Shown here: in pieces, positions 15,782 through 24,009 of the stretch
Position numbering within the stretch: the first letter of the stretch is position 1
Layout: every line of letters starts with the position of its first letter
Origin: JACNKJ01 sp964344565
GTDB lineage: Bacteria > Krumholzibacteriota > Krumholzibacteriia > JACNKJ01
Assembly: GCA_964344565.1 (NCBI GenBank)
Contig: CAYFNT010000002.1
Coordinates: 62,001 to 126,000, forward strand
DNA length: 64,000 nt
Direction of reading: 5' to 3'
Made by a program: the position numbers and the translations under genes
The notes under the pieces: model-generated
Seen by the model: the letters and a program-made list of their open reading frames with translations, nothing else
Databases searched by the model: none
Told to the model about the DNA's origin: nothing

Positions 15782-16980
15782 TGGCCTGCATCAGGGGAGG
15801 ACACTGCCTGCGCTGCGACTTCCGCATGAACGCGGAAGCGGCGCAGTCGGCCTGCCCGCTCTGCGACGGCGGCATCGAGTTCCTGCTGAACTTCAGCGAC
15901 GAGGACGCCGATCGCGACCGCATGGCCTGCATCCCCGATTTCAACATGGGGCGCTATGCGGCCCTGCTGCCCTTGCCGGGACTGACCGAGGCCGCCTGCG
16001 GCATCGGCGGCACGCCCCTGCTGGATGCGCGCAATCTCGCCGAGACCCTCGGCCTGGAGCAATTGCGACTCAAGGACGACACGCGCAACCCCTCGTCCAG
16101 TCTCAAGGATCGCGCCACGCTTTCGGTGCTGCTCGCCGCCAAGGAGCGCGGTCACGAAACCGTCGCCACCGCGTCCACGGGCAACGCCGCGGCCAGCCTG
16201 TCGGCCCTGTCGGCCCGTATGAACATGAAGGCCGCGGTCTTCGCGCCCAAGACCGCCCCTCCTGCCAAGCTCAATCAGATCCGCAGCCACGGCGCCCGCC
16301 TCTACCTGGTGGACGGCGACTACGACTACGCCTACGATCTCTGCCAGGCGGCCGTCCGAAAGTTCGGATGGTACTCGCGCAGCACAGGCAACAACCCCTA
16401 CTGCGCCGAGGGCAAGAAGACCGTGGCCTTCGAGATCGCCGAGCAGTTGCAGTGGCAGGTCCCCGATTTCGTCTTCGTGCCCACGGGCGACGGCTCCATT
16501 CTCGGATCCACCCACAAGGGATTCCGAGAACTGAAGGAGCTGGGCTGGATCGACCGCCTGCCGCAACTGGTGGCGGTGCAGGCAGAAGGCTCCTCGGCGG
16601 TGGTGGACGCCTGGGAAATGAACAGAAACATCCTGCCGGTGCGCTCTGAAACATTGGCCGATTCCATCTCGGTGGACTATCCTCGTGACGGGGAAAGGGC
16701 CCTGCGCGCGGTCAAGGAGAGCGCCGGTTTCGGCATTCGCGTGAGCGACGAGGAGATCGTCGAGGCCATGAATCTGCTGGCCCGCAGGGAGGGCGTCTTC
16801 GCCGAGCCGGCGGCGGCGGCCGCGCTGGCGGGCGTGAAGAAGGCGCTGGCCGAGGATCTGCTGCCCCGCGAGGCGCTGGTGGTGGCGATCATCACGGGGC
16901 ACGGCCTCAAGGACAGCGCGGCCTCTTCGGCCCACTGGGAGGAGCCGAGACTCGTGGAGAAACTTGGAGATCTGCCGTGA
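15778..16980 (+). CDS. Threonine-synthase-like PLP enzyme (fold type II) with N-terminal zinc-ribbon-like Cys
   Basis: 400 residues. The N-terminus has CLRCDF and CPLCDGG, a probable small zinc ribbon as in long threonine synthase-like proteins. The PLP lysine lies in RNPSSSLKDRATLS, the phosphate loop in STGNAAASLSALSAR, and the late VAIITGHGLKD matches the ThrC end. It may be a beta-eliminating/ammonia-lyase enzyme. In the E. coli purine cluster the ygeW neighbour ygeX is diaminopropionate ammonia-lyase, also fold type II, and this protein occupies that place. It is not YgeX by motif. Substrate unknown. Coupled on both sides by four-base overlaps. Confidence 0.85.
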   Translation: MMACIRGGHCLRCDFRMNAEAAQSACPLCDGGIEFLLNFSDEDADRDRMACIPDFNMGRYAALLPLPGLTEAACGIGGTPLLDARNLAETLGLEQLRLKDDTRNPSSSLKDRATLSVLLAAKERGHETVATASTGNAAASLSALSARMNMKAAVFAPKTAPPAKLNQIRSHGARLYLVDGDYDYAYDLCQAAVRKFGWYSRSTGNNPYCAEGKKTVAFEIAEQLQWQVPDFVFVPTGDGSILGSTHKGFRELKELGWIDRLPQLVAVQAEGSSAVVDAWEMNRNILPVRSETLADSISVDYPRDGERALRAVKESAGFGIRVSDEEIVEAMNLLARREGVFAEPAAAAALAGVKKALAEDLLPREALVVAIITGHGLKDSAASSAHWEEPRLVEKLGDLP

Positions 16981-17432
16981 GGGAAGTCGAGCTCAAGCTG
17001 ACGGTCAACGGACGGGCGCTGCGGCGCCGAGTTCCGGTCACCCGACGCCTTCTCGATTTCCTGCGCGAGGATCTCGACCTCATCGGCGCCAAGGAAGTCT
17101 GCGCCGAGGGCGAATGCGGGGCCTGCACCGTGCTGCTCGACGGACGCCCCGTCAACTCCTGCTTGATCCTCGCCGTGGAGTGCGACGGCGCTGAGATCGT
17201 CACCGTGGAGGGATTGGATCACCCCGTCCAGGTGGCCATGGAAAAAACCCACGCCGTTCAGTGCGGCTATTGTTTCCCGGGGATGGTCCTGACCGCGGCC
17301 GATCTCATCGATCGCGGGCGGGCGGGAAACCGCTTGGAGATCCGTGACGGCCTGGCAGGCAACGTCTGCCGCTGCACGGGTTACTCGAAGATCATCGATG
17401 CCGTCGAAGAGGCGGCCCGGAAGGGAGTCTGA
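16977..17432 (+). CDS. [2Fe-2S] subunit of a molybdenum hydroxylase (XdhC/CoxS type)
   Basis: 151 residues, normal length. GTG start at 16977 overlapping the preceding stop (GTGA). The plant-type ferredoxin site CAEGECGACTVLLDG plus a downstream NSC gives four ligands; the second site CGYCFPGM and CRCTGY binds the proximal cluster. It transfers electrons from the Mo centre to FAD. The FAD subunit follows after one intervening gene, but no Mo subunit follows. The only Mo subunit in the window is the XdhD-like protein at 21214-24009 on the other strand. Confidence 0.93.
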   Translation: MREVELKLTVNGRALRRRVPVTRRLLDFLREDLDLIGAKEVCAEGECGACTVLLDGRPVNSCLILAVECDGAEIVTVEGLDHPVQVAMEKTHAVQCGYCFPGMVLTAADLIDRGRAGNRLEIRDGLAGNVCRCTGYSKIIDAVEEAARKGV

Positions 17433-17899
17433 TGGACGAGTCCAAGGTAAAGGAGATGCACAAGTTCTTCGCGGTGGAACTCAACAACACCAGCTGGGAC
17501 TTCATCGACAAAGGAGACGGCCTCAGCGAGGAAGAGGCCAATCGATTGGTTGACCGCGCCCACGCATCGCTCTTCCACTGGGCCCAGGTGGGCGAGCCGG
17601 TGAACCTGGCCCGGGGACACTACCTGGTGTCCCGCGCCTATGCCGCGGCGGGAAGCCACCCGGAGGCGCTCCGCCACGCGACCCTGTCCTTGAACATCTG
17701 CAAGGACAACGAGATCGGCGATTTCGACATCGCCTTCGCCTACGAGGCCATGGCCAGGGCTCAGCAGCTCGGAAAGAACTACGAGTGCCAGAGGCTATTC
17801 CTGGGCCTGGCCAAGAAGGCGGGCGACGAGATCGCCGGCGAGGGCGATCGCGATGTCTTCTTCGGAGAGCTCAAGAAAGTCCCGGGCTTCGAGGATTGA
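17432..17899 (+). CDS. Small TPR-like protein of unknown function
   Basis: 155 residues, start at ATG 17432 overlapping the preceding stop (TGATG). Almost wholly alpha-helical: a helix pair NLARGHYLVSRAYAAAGSHP / EALRHATLSLNICKDN and DIAFAYEAMARAQQLGK resemble a TPR-like helical repeat. No signal peptide, no catalytic motif. It sits between the Fe-S and FAD genes of a molybdenum hydroxylase, where an assembly or maturation factor would fit, but this is only contextual. I do not recognise a named family with confidence. Confidence 0.75.
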   Translation: MDESKVKEMHKFFAVELNNTSWDFIDKGDGLSEEEANRLVDRAHASLFHWAQVGEPVNLARGHYLVSRAYAAAGSHPEALRHATLSLNICKDNEIGDFDIAFAYEAMARAQQLGKNYECQRLFLGLAKKAGDEIAGEGDRDVFFGELKKVPGFED

Positions 17900-17903
17900 T
17901 CGC

Positions 17904-18731
17904 TTGGACTATCGCCGTCCCAAGAATCTGGGCGAGGCCGCCGAGGCCCTAGCCGCAAGCGGTGCGCGCGGACTCGCGGGGGGCACCGACCTTCTCCTGC
18001 GCCTCGGTCGCGACGAGGCCTGGCCTCCCGGCCTGGTGGACCTGAAGGCCCTACCCGAACTGCAAGGTGTCGAGCGCAGGGGCGGTCTCCTGCGCATCGG
18101 CGCCGCGACGCCTCTGACGGAGATTCGGGAGTCGGCGGAGTTGCGGGCATTCCCCGCCCTGGCCGAGGCCATCGATCGTTTCGCGGCCCGGGCCATCCGC
18201 AATCGCGCCACCCTGGGCGGCAATCTCGCCAATGCCTCCCCCGCCGCCGACACGGTCCCCCCCCTCGTGATCCACGAGGCGGTCTGCCTGACCGATCGCC
18301 GGCGCGTTCCCGTGGCCGAGCTGGCCACGGGGCCGGGCGAGACGATCCTCGAGGACGGCGAGATCATCGTCGCCGTGGAAATTCCCCTTCCGCCCGATGA
18401 CGCGCGCAGCTTCTTCGTGAAGCTGGCCCCCCGGGACGCCATGGCCATCGCCGTGGTGAACCTGGCGGCCCTGATCGTCGTGAGGGAAGGACGGGTCGCG
18501 CTGGCGCGCCTCGCCCTGGGTTCGGTGGCGCCCACGGTGATCCGCGCTCGCGGGGCTGAAGGCCGTCTGGAGGGAAGTGGTTTCGACGCGGAGGCCATCG
18601 CCGAGGCGGCCCGCCTGGCCGCCGAGGAAGCGTCCCCCATCGACGACATCCGCGCCACGGCGGACTATCGCCGGCTCATGATCGAGCGGCTCTTGAACTG
18701 GGAGCTTGGCAAGCTGACGAAGGTCCGCTGA
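17904..18731 (+). CDS. FAD-binding subunit of a molybdenum hydroxylase (YgfM/CoxM type)
   Basis: About 275 residues from a TTG at 17904, with GAGG 9 bases upstream. An ATG at 17853 would add 17 residues and overlap the preceding gene by 47 bases. FAD-binding motifs GLAGGTDLLLRLG and RNRATLGGNLANASPAADT are typical of the CO-dehydrogenase/xanthine-dehydrogenase medium subunit. The C-terminal domain ends VDDI-like IDDIRATADYRR. It passes electrons from the Fe-S clusters to NAD(P) or another acceptor. It ends one base before the convergent HD-GYP gene. Confidence 0.9.
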   Translation: MDYRRPKNLGEAAEALAASGARGLAGGTDLLLRLGRDEAWPPGLVDLKALPELQGVERRGGLLRIGAATPLTEIRESAELRAFPALAEAIDRFAARAIRNRATLGGNLANASPAADTVPPLVIHEAVCLTDRRRVPVAELATGPGETILEDGEIIVAVEIPLPPDDARSFFVKLAPRDAMAIAVVNLAALIVVREGRVALARLALGSVAPTVIRARGAEGRLEGSGFDAEAIAEAARLAAEEASPIDDIRATADYRRLMIERLLNWELGKLTKVR

Positions 18732-18732
18732 G

Positions 18733-20301
18733 CTAGCGGAACTCGAATCCCCGATTTCGGAACAGGTGCACGCAGGCCTCCACGACGCTGGCGTCGTAAA
18801 CCGTGCCGCTATTGCTCTGGATCTCCTCGAGGGCCTTGTCCAGGCCCAGGCCCGGACGATAGGGGCGGTGGGACAACATGGCCTCCACCACGTCGGCCAC
18901 GCCCAGGATGCGCGCTTCGAGAATGATCTCAGGTTCGGTGAGCCCGCGGGGATAGCCGCTGCCGTCCAGCCTCTCGTGATGCTGATAGACCGCCTCGGCC
19001 ACGGGCCAGGGGAACCTGACGGGGCGGAGCACCTCGTATCCCACTTCCACATGGGTCTTGAGCACGCTGTGCTCGAGTTCCGTGATCTTGCCCGGCTTGT
19101 TCAGGATCTCCGAGGGCACGTAGATCTTGCCCACGTCGTGCAGGATGCCCGCCACGAAGACGCCCTGGGCGCGGTTCTCCTCGACGCCCAGCTCCCGCGC
19201 CATGGCCCGCGCCAGCTGGGCCACCCGTTCCTGATGGCCGGCCGTGTAGGGATCGCGAAGTTCGGCCATGCGCATGATGGCCTGCACGGTTCCCTGCAGG
19301 GCTTCGGTGGCGAGCAGATAGCTCTCGTGGAGCTGCTGCTCCATCTTCTTGCGATGATCGATGCCCACCACGCTGCCGTCGAAACAGAGGACGCGTCCGT
19401 CGCGCCCGCGAACGGCCCGAACCGTGGTGCTCGCCCAGACCTCGCTGTCGTCGAGACGCTTGAGCTGCACCTCGCGGTCGAGCACGGCGCCCTTTTCCAG
19501 CAGCTCCTGGATCACCGCCTTGCCCTCGGAGGGATCGGCGTAGTGGTCCCAGATGGACCGGTCCCCGAGCTCATCCTCGTTGCTGTAGCCGAGCAGCGAG
19601 GCCAGGGCGGGATTCGAGCGAAGCACCCGGCCTTCACGGCTCACGCGGAAGATACCCGCGGGAATGTTCTCCATCATCGTGCGGAAGCGCAGCTCGCTTT
19701 CGAAACTCTCGCGATGGGCTTCGCGCTTCTCGAGCAGGTCCGAGTAGACCTGGAGGGCGGAATAGGCCACGTGGCCGGAGTTGTCCGTGAAGGGCGGATG
19801 CTCCCGGGCCTCCTCGAGTTCCTTGGCCAGCAACAGCGCGAGGTTGCCGTCCACATGACGCGCCCAGAGCACGTAGGGCATGCCCGTGGCGTCGAGCAGG
19901 CACTGTCCCGCACCGTCCGCCGGCGTGTCGGAATTGCGATAGTAGAGTTCCACGGGTCCCAGGATGGGAAGGCCCTCGGGATTCAGGGAGAGCTTCGACT
20001 CGTGCATCATCCCCTCGGATGTGCGCAGGGTGTAGCCGTCGCCGCCCGCGCCCTTGACCAGGATGGCCGCGCCGTCCACGCCGAGCAGATCCTGGGCCGC
20101 GTGCAGGAACTGCGAATCCAGATCCTGCAGCGAGGACTTCACGTCGAAGTGATGATAGATGCGCGTGATGAAGGCAGAGGTGGTCTTGGTCTTTTCGGCC
20201 TCTCGCTGAAGGCCGTTGCCCGGGGGACCGGTTCTCCCGTTCATGACAAGAGGCGGAGTCTTGCCCTGAGGCGGAGTTTGATCTTTGATGATTTTGCCCA
20301 T
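18733..20301 (-). CDS. PAS/HD-GYP domain signalling protein
   Basis: 522 residues, cytosolic. An N-terminal GAF-like region (~45-200), a PAS domain (~215-330; IPAGIFRVSREGRVLRSNPA) and an HD-GYP domain (~345-522) with HDVGK, HHERLDGSGYPRGL and the HD-GYP-type residues intact. HD-GYP proteins usually hydrolyse cyclic di-GMP. No receiver domain or membrane segment. ATG at 20301 with SD GGAGAGG. It lies between the two convergent purine-cluster halves but on its own probable transcript, so a direct link is not shown. Confidence 0.92.
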   Translation of the reverse strand: MGKIIKDQTPPQGKTPPLVMNGRTGPPGNGLQREAEKTKTTSAFITRIYHHFDVKSSLQDLDSQFLHAAQDLLGVDGAAILVKGAGGDGYTLRTSEGMMHESKLSLNPEGLPILGPVELYYRNSDTPADGAGQCLLDATGMPYVLWARHVDGNLALLLAKELEEAREHPPFTDNSGHVAYSALQVYSDLLEKREAHRESFESELRFRTMMENIPAGIFRVSREGRVLRSNPALASLLGYSNEDELGDRSIWDHYADPSEGKAVIQELLEKGAVLDREVQLKRLDDSEVWASTTVRAVRGRDGRVLCFDGSVVGIDHRKKMEQQLHESYLLATEALQGTVQAIMRMAELRDPYTAGHQERVAQLARAMARELGVEENRAQGVFVAGILHDVGKIYVPSEILNKPGKITELEHSVLKTHVEVGYEVLRPVRFPWPVAEAVYQHHERLDGSGYPRGLTEPEIILEARILGVADVVEAMLSHRPYRPGLGLDKALEEIQSNSGTVYDASVVEACVHLFRNRGFEFR

Positions 20302-20431
20302 TGGCCTCTCCGGAATAGCAGGTAACTCCAGAATCGGTCAATCCCCTACAGTGAAAGGAATTCACCGCCATAATGGGTATCGGCGGGACGGCTAGTGACC
20401 TTGAATCAAGGCTGGGGAGAAAGTGTGGGAA

Positions 20432-21217
20432 TTAGTCTAGTGAGCGACGCCTCGCCGATGTCTCCCGATAGCGGAAGACGCTTTCGAATCCGAGATTGCG
20501 GTAGAGGCTTACCGCCGGCGTGTTGTCGACGTGCACATTGAGCGCGAGGAGGGGAATGCTTCCCCGTACTTCCTCCATGAGCCTCAGGGTTGCGGAGGCG
20601 GCATATCCCTTTCCCCGCATTTCCGGAAGGGTCGCGATGCTTCCCAGCACGCCCACTCCTTCCCCATGGGAGAGCACGTGGAATCCCGCGCAGGCCACGA
20701 GTCGCCCCGCGCGAAAGCATCCGGTGAACTTCGCTTTGGCCAGTTGCTGAGCCTCGAAGAAGGCCTCGGGAAAGGCTTCATTCAGGAAATCGACGAGAAG
20801 GGGAAGATCCTCCTGCTCCAGGATCCGCGAGGGAGCCGATGATTTTCGCATTCCCTCGGGATAGGCCCGCCAGCGCATGCGGTGAAGCAGTCCTCCCTCG
20901 CCCAGATCGAGGGTCTCCCGAAGGATGGGTAAATCCTCGTCATGGCAGTGCAGGTGAAAACTGTCGGGAAGTTCCGGGAAGAACTCGCGGCAGGCCTCGC
21001 CGAGTCGCCCCCGGCGGCCGAAGAGTTGAACGCTGGGGAGCGAAAGACCCAGGTAGACGAGCATGAGTTCGTCGATCTCGTCGCCGTTCAGGCGGGCGAA
21101 GTACCGGCTCTGTTCCCACTCCAGATCGTCGAGGTCGCCGAGGTGGAAGGCGTAGCGGGACGGATCCCGGCGACAGAATTCGCGGATGCGGTCCCGGTCA
21201 TCGAGGGGAACGATCAC
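20432..21217 (-). CDS. GNAT acetyltransferase downstream of xdhD-like gene
   Basis: 261 residues from a GTG at 21217 that overlaps the xdhD-like stop (GTGA), so it is coupled to it. The N-terminal half (DRIREFCRRDPSRYAFHLGDLDD) is the GNAT-like fold of the DUF4081/YkkB type. The C-terminal half has the acetyl-CoA motif GSIATLPEMRGKGYAASATLRL and NTPAVSLYRNLGFE. Substrate unknown. Confidence 0.85.
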   Translation of the reverse strand: MIVPLDDRDRIREFCRRDPSRYAFHLGDLDDLEWEQSRYFARLNGDEIDELMLVYLGLSLPSVQLFGRRGRLGEACREFFPELPDSFHLHCHDEDLPILRETLDLGEGGLLHRMRWRAYPEGMRKSSAPSRILEQEDLPLLVDFLNEAFPEAFFEAQQLAKAKFTGCFRAGRLVACAGFHVLSHGEGVGVLGSIATLPEMRGKGYAASATLRLMEEVRGSIPLLALNVHVDNTPAVSLYRNLGFESVFRYRETSARRRSLD

Positions 21218-24009
21218 GCCCGTTCCTTCAGGGCGACGAGCACCTTCTCGGGCTTCAACGGCGTTTCGCGCAGGCGAATGCCGCAGGCCTTCGCCAGGGC
21301 GTTGCCGATGGCGGGAGCAGGGCCGTTGATGCAGATCTCGGCGATGGCCTTGGCTCCGAAGGGACCGGTGGGGTCGGCATCCTCCACGAAGATGACTTCC
21401 TGCTCCGGCGCCTCGTCGGCTCGATAGATTCCGTGGCTTTCGAAGTCTCGGGCGAGGGGCCGGCCGTCCTCGTCGTAGGCCATCTCCTCGCGAAGAGCGA
21501 AGCCGATGCCCTGAAGCACGGCCCCTTCCACCTGCCCCTCGGCCATGGGCGGGTTGAGCACCGTGCCGCAGTCCACCGCGGTCACGAACTTGCGAACACG
21601 GATCTCGCCGGTCTCCGTGTCCACTTCGATGTCCGCGAACTGGGCGGCGAAGGGCGGCGGCGAATCGTAGGAGAGGTGGGTGGCCGAGGCCATGAGCTGC
21701 TCCTGCCGCTCGGTGTAGAGGCTCTTGGTGCCGATTCCGGCGTAGTCGATGCTGCCGCCGGATCCGCGGACCTCGCCGCCCTCGATGACCGCATCGGACG
21801 GATCGCAGCCCAGGTGTTCGGCTCCCCAGGCGAGGATCTTCCCCTTCAGCTCCTCGGCGGCCTTCCGCACCGCGCCGCCGGTGATGTAGGTGGTGCTCGA
21901 CGCATAGGCGCCGGTGTCGAAGGGCGTGAGGTCGGTGTCGCTGGACCGCACCAGGATCTTCTCCGCGGGAACATCCAAGACCTCGGCGGCGATCTGCGCC
22001 AGCACGGTGTCGCTTCCCGTGCCCAGGTCGGTGGCGCCCACCGACAGGTTGAAGCTGCCGTCCTCGTTCATCTTCAGGAAGGCCGAACCCATGTCGATGC
22101 CGGGAATGCCCGAGCCCTGCATGACCAGGGCCATGCCGAGACCGCGCTGCATGCGCTCGCCCGGCGCGCTCGCTTGGAACTCGTCCCAGCCGATGGCCCC
22201 ACGGCCGCGGCGGACGATCTCCTCCACGGCGCCGCTCATGAGCCTGGTGGCGAAACCTTCGCGGCCTTCGCCCATCTTCTCGAGCACTTCCATGGGCTGT
22301 CCCAGGCGCAGCACGTTGTCCAGGCGCAGGGCGATGGGATCGACGCCCAGCTCCGCCGCCGCCTCGTCCATGAAGCACTCGAGGGCCCAGAAGGCCTGGG
22401 GCGCGCCGTAGCCGCGATAGGCTCCGCCCGGCACCATGTTCGAATACACCGCGCGCCCGCGATGCAGCATGTTGGGCGCGGGATACAGACTCAGGCCCTT
22501 CTGTGCGCTCACGCTCATGACGGTGAGGGCGTGGGCGCCGTTGGCGCCCGTGTTTTCGAGGATGTCCATCTCCAGGGCCGAGAGCTTCTTCGCGCCATCG
22601 AATCCGCCGCGGAAGCGCACGCGTTGGGGATGCCGCCCGCGCGCCGAGACGAGTTCCTCCTCCCGCGAGAATCGCAGCCTGACGGCGCGACCCGTGCGTT
22701 GCGTGGCCAATGCGCAGAGCTCCTCGCCAAGGATCTCCTGCTTGCCGCCGAAGCCTCCGCCGATGCGCGGCTTCCGCGCCCGCAGCTGCGACACCGGCAG
22801 GTCGAGAAGCCGAGCCACCACGCGACGAAGGTGATAGGGTACCTGCGTGGCGCTTTCGATGTTCAAGCGGCCGTTCGCGTCCAGCCAGGTGGTGACCACA
22901 TGAGGTTCGATGGACGAGGGCTGCACCTGGTGGCTGCGATACTCACGCTCGATCACCGTCTCGCTGGCCGACAGTCCGGCCTCGAAGTCGCCGATCTCCA
23001 AATCGGTGACCGCCGCGAGATTCCGTCGAGGGTCGGCGGGCCAGAATAGCTCGTCGGCCCTGGGATCCTCGGGTCGCGGGCCGTCGTAGAGCAGGATCTC
23101 GGCCTGGGCCGCCTCTCGCTCGTCGATGACGAAGGGCAGCTCCTCGTACTCGACCTCGATGAGCCCGCAGGCCCGCTCGGCGATCTCCGCGCTCTCCGCC
23201 ACCACCAAAGCCACCCGGTCCCCCACGTGCCGCACTTTCTCGTCGAGCATGTAGGTGTCGTAGGGACTGGGCTCGGGATAGCCTTGCCCCGCCGTGGTGT
23301 AGACGCGCCGGGGCACGTCCTTCCAGGTGATCAGGTCGATGACTCCGGGCAGTGCTCGCGCCTTGGCGTCGTCGATCTCGACGATGCGCGCATGGGGATG
23401 GGGACTGGCGAGGATCTTCATGTGGGCGAGGTTCTCGAAGCGCCGATCCTCGGTGAATACGGGACGCCCCTCCACCAGCGCCTTGCCGTCCACGCGCAGG
23501 GTGTCGTGGCCCAGCACCCGGTGCTCCTCGCTGGATCGCGGCGCGCGCGGCTCGTCGAGGCCGAAGAAGACCCGCGCCGCCCGCAGGGTCTTCACGTAGC
23601 CGGTGCAGCGGCAGAGCACCGGTGCCATGGCCGCGGCGATCTCCTCGGCCACGGGCTCGGGACGACGACGACGCAGTCCCTCCAGGGACAGCAGCATGGC
23701 CGGCGTGCAGTAACCGCACTGCACGGCGCCTTCGCTCAGGAAGATGTCCATGAGTCGCCGCATCTCCGGCTTCTCGCGCAGGCCCTCGAGGGTCTCGATG
23801 CTGCGCCCGTCGGCGTCGCGGGCCGCCACGGTCACCGCGCTCACGGGGTGGCCGTCCAGCAGGATGAGATCGGCGCCGCCCTGTCCCTTCTCGTCGGAGA
23901 ACTTCACCGAGTGGCAACCCGCCTCGCGCAGAAGATCGAGCAGATTGCGGTCGGGCTCCGTGTCGATGCTCAGGCGCCGGCCGTTCAGGATGATATCGAT
24001 GCCCGTCAT
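21214..24009 (-). CDS. xdhD: XdhD-like molybdenum hydroxylase with degenerate N-terminal ferredoxin domain
   Basis: 931 residues: Fe-S-type domains (1-155) fused to the molybdopterin subunit (~165-931). The first ferredoxin motif has lost its cysteines (HSVKFSDEKGQGGADLILLDG), as in E. coli XdhD, but the second site CGYCTPAM / CRCTGY is kept, unlike E. coli XdhD. Mo-cofactor features: GGFGGKQEILGEELCALA, GAYRGYGAPQA, GSGIPGIDMGSAF, TDLGTGSDTVLAQ, GPFGAKAIAEI with the catalytic Glu. The family acts on purines (xanthine/hypoxanthine/uric acid metabolism) and was once called putative selenate reductase. It may recruit the Fe-S and FAD subunits encoded at 16977-18731. Starts at an ATG overlapping the ATPase stop (ATGA). 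Confidence 0.92.
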   Translation of the reverse strand: MTGIDIILNGRRLSIDTEPDRNLLDLLREAGCHSVKFSDEKGQGGADLILLDGHPVSAVTVAARDADGRSIETLEGLREKPEMRRLMDIFLSEGAVQCGYCTPAMLLSLEGLRRRRPEPVAEEIAAAMAPVLCRCTGYVKTLRAARVFFGLDEPRAPRSSEEHRVLGHDTLRVDGKALVEGRPVFTEDRRFENLAHMKILASPHPHARIVEIDDAKARALPGVIDLITWKDVPRRVYTTAGQGYPEPSPYDTYMLDEKVRHVGDRVALVVAESAEIAERACGLIEVEYEELPFVIDEREAAQAEILLYDGPRPEDPRADELFWPADPRRNLAAVTDLEIGDFEAGLSASETVIEREYRSHQVQPSSIEPHVVTTWLDANGRLNIESATQVPYHLRRVVARLLDLPVSQLRARKPRIGGGFGGKQEILGEELCALATQRTGRAVRLRFSREEELVSARGRHPQRVRFRGGFDGAKKLSALEMDILENTGANGAHALTVMSVSAQKGLSLYPAPNMLHRGRAVYSNMVPGGAYRGYGAPQAFWALECFMDEAAAELGVDPIALRLDNVLRLGQPMEVLEKMGEGREGFATRLMSGAVEEIVRRGRGAIGWDEFQASAPGERMQRGLGMALVMQGSGIPGIDMGSAFLKMNEDGSFNLSVGATDLGTGSDTVLAQIAAEVLDVPAEKILVRSSDTDLTPFDTGAYASSTTYITGGAVRKAAEELKGKILAWGAEHLGCDPSDAVIEGGEVRGSGGSIDYAGIGTKSLYTERQEQLMASATHLSYDSPPPFAAQFADIEVDTETGEIRVRKFVTAVDCGTVLNPPMAEGQVEGAVLQGIGFALREEMAYDEDGRPLARDFESHGIYRADEAPEQEVIFVEDADPTGPFGAKAIAEICINGPAPAIGNALAKACGIRLRETPLKPEKVLVALKERA

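Noticed and set aside
21214..24009. Selenate reductase function for the XdhD-like protein
   Set aside because: That old label is not supported by motifs; the family and neighbours point to purine hydroxylation.
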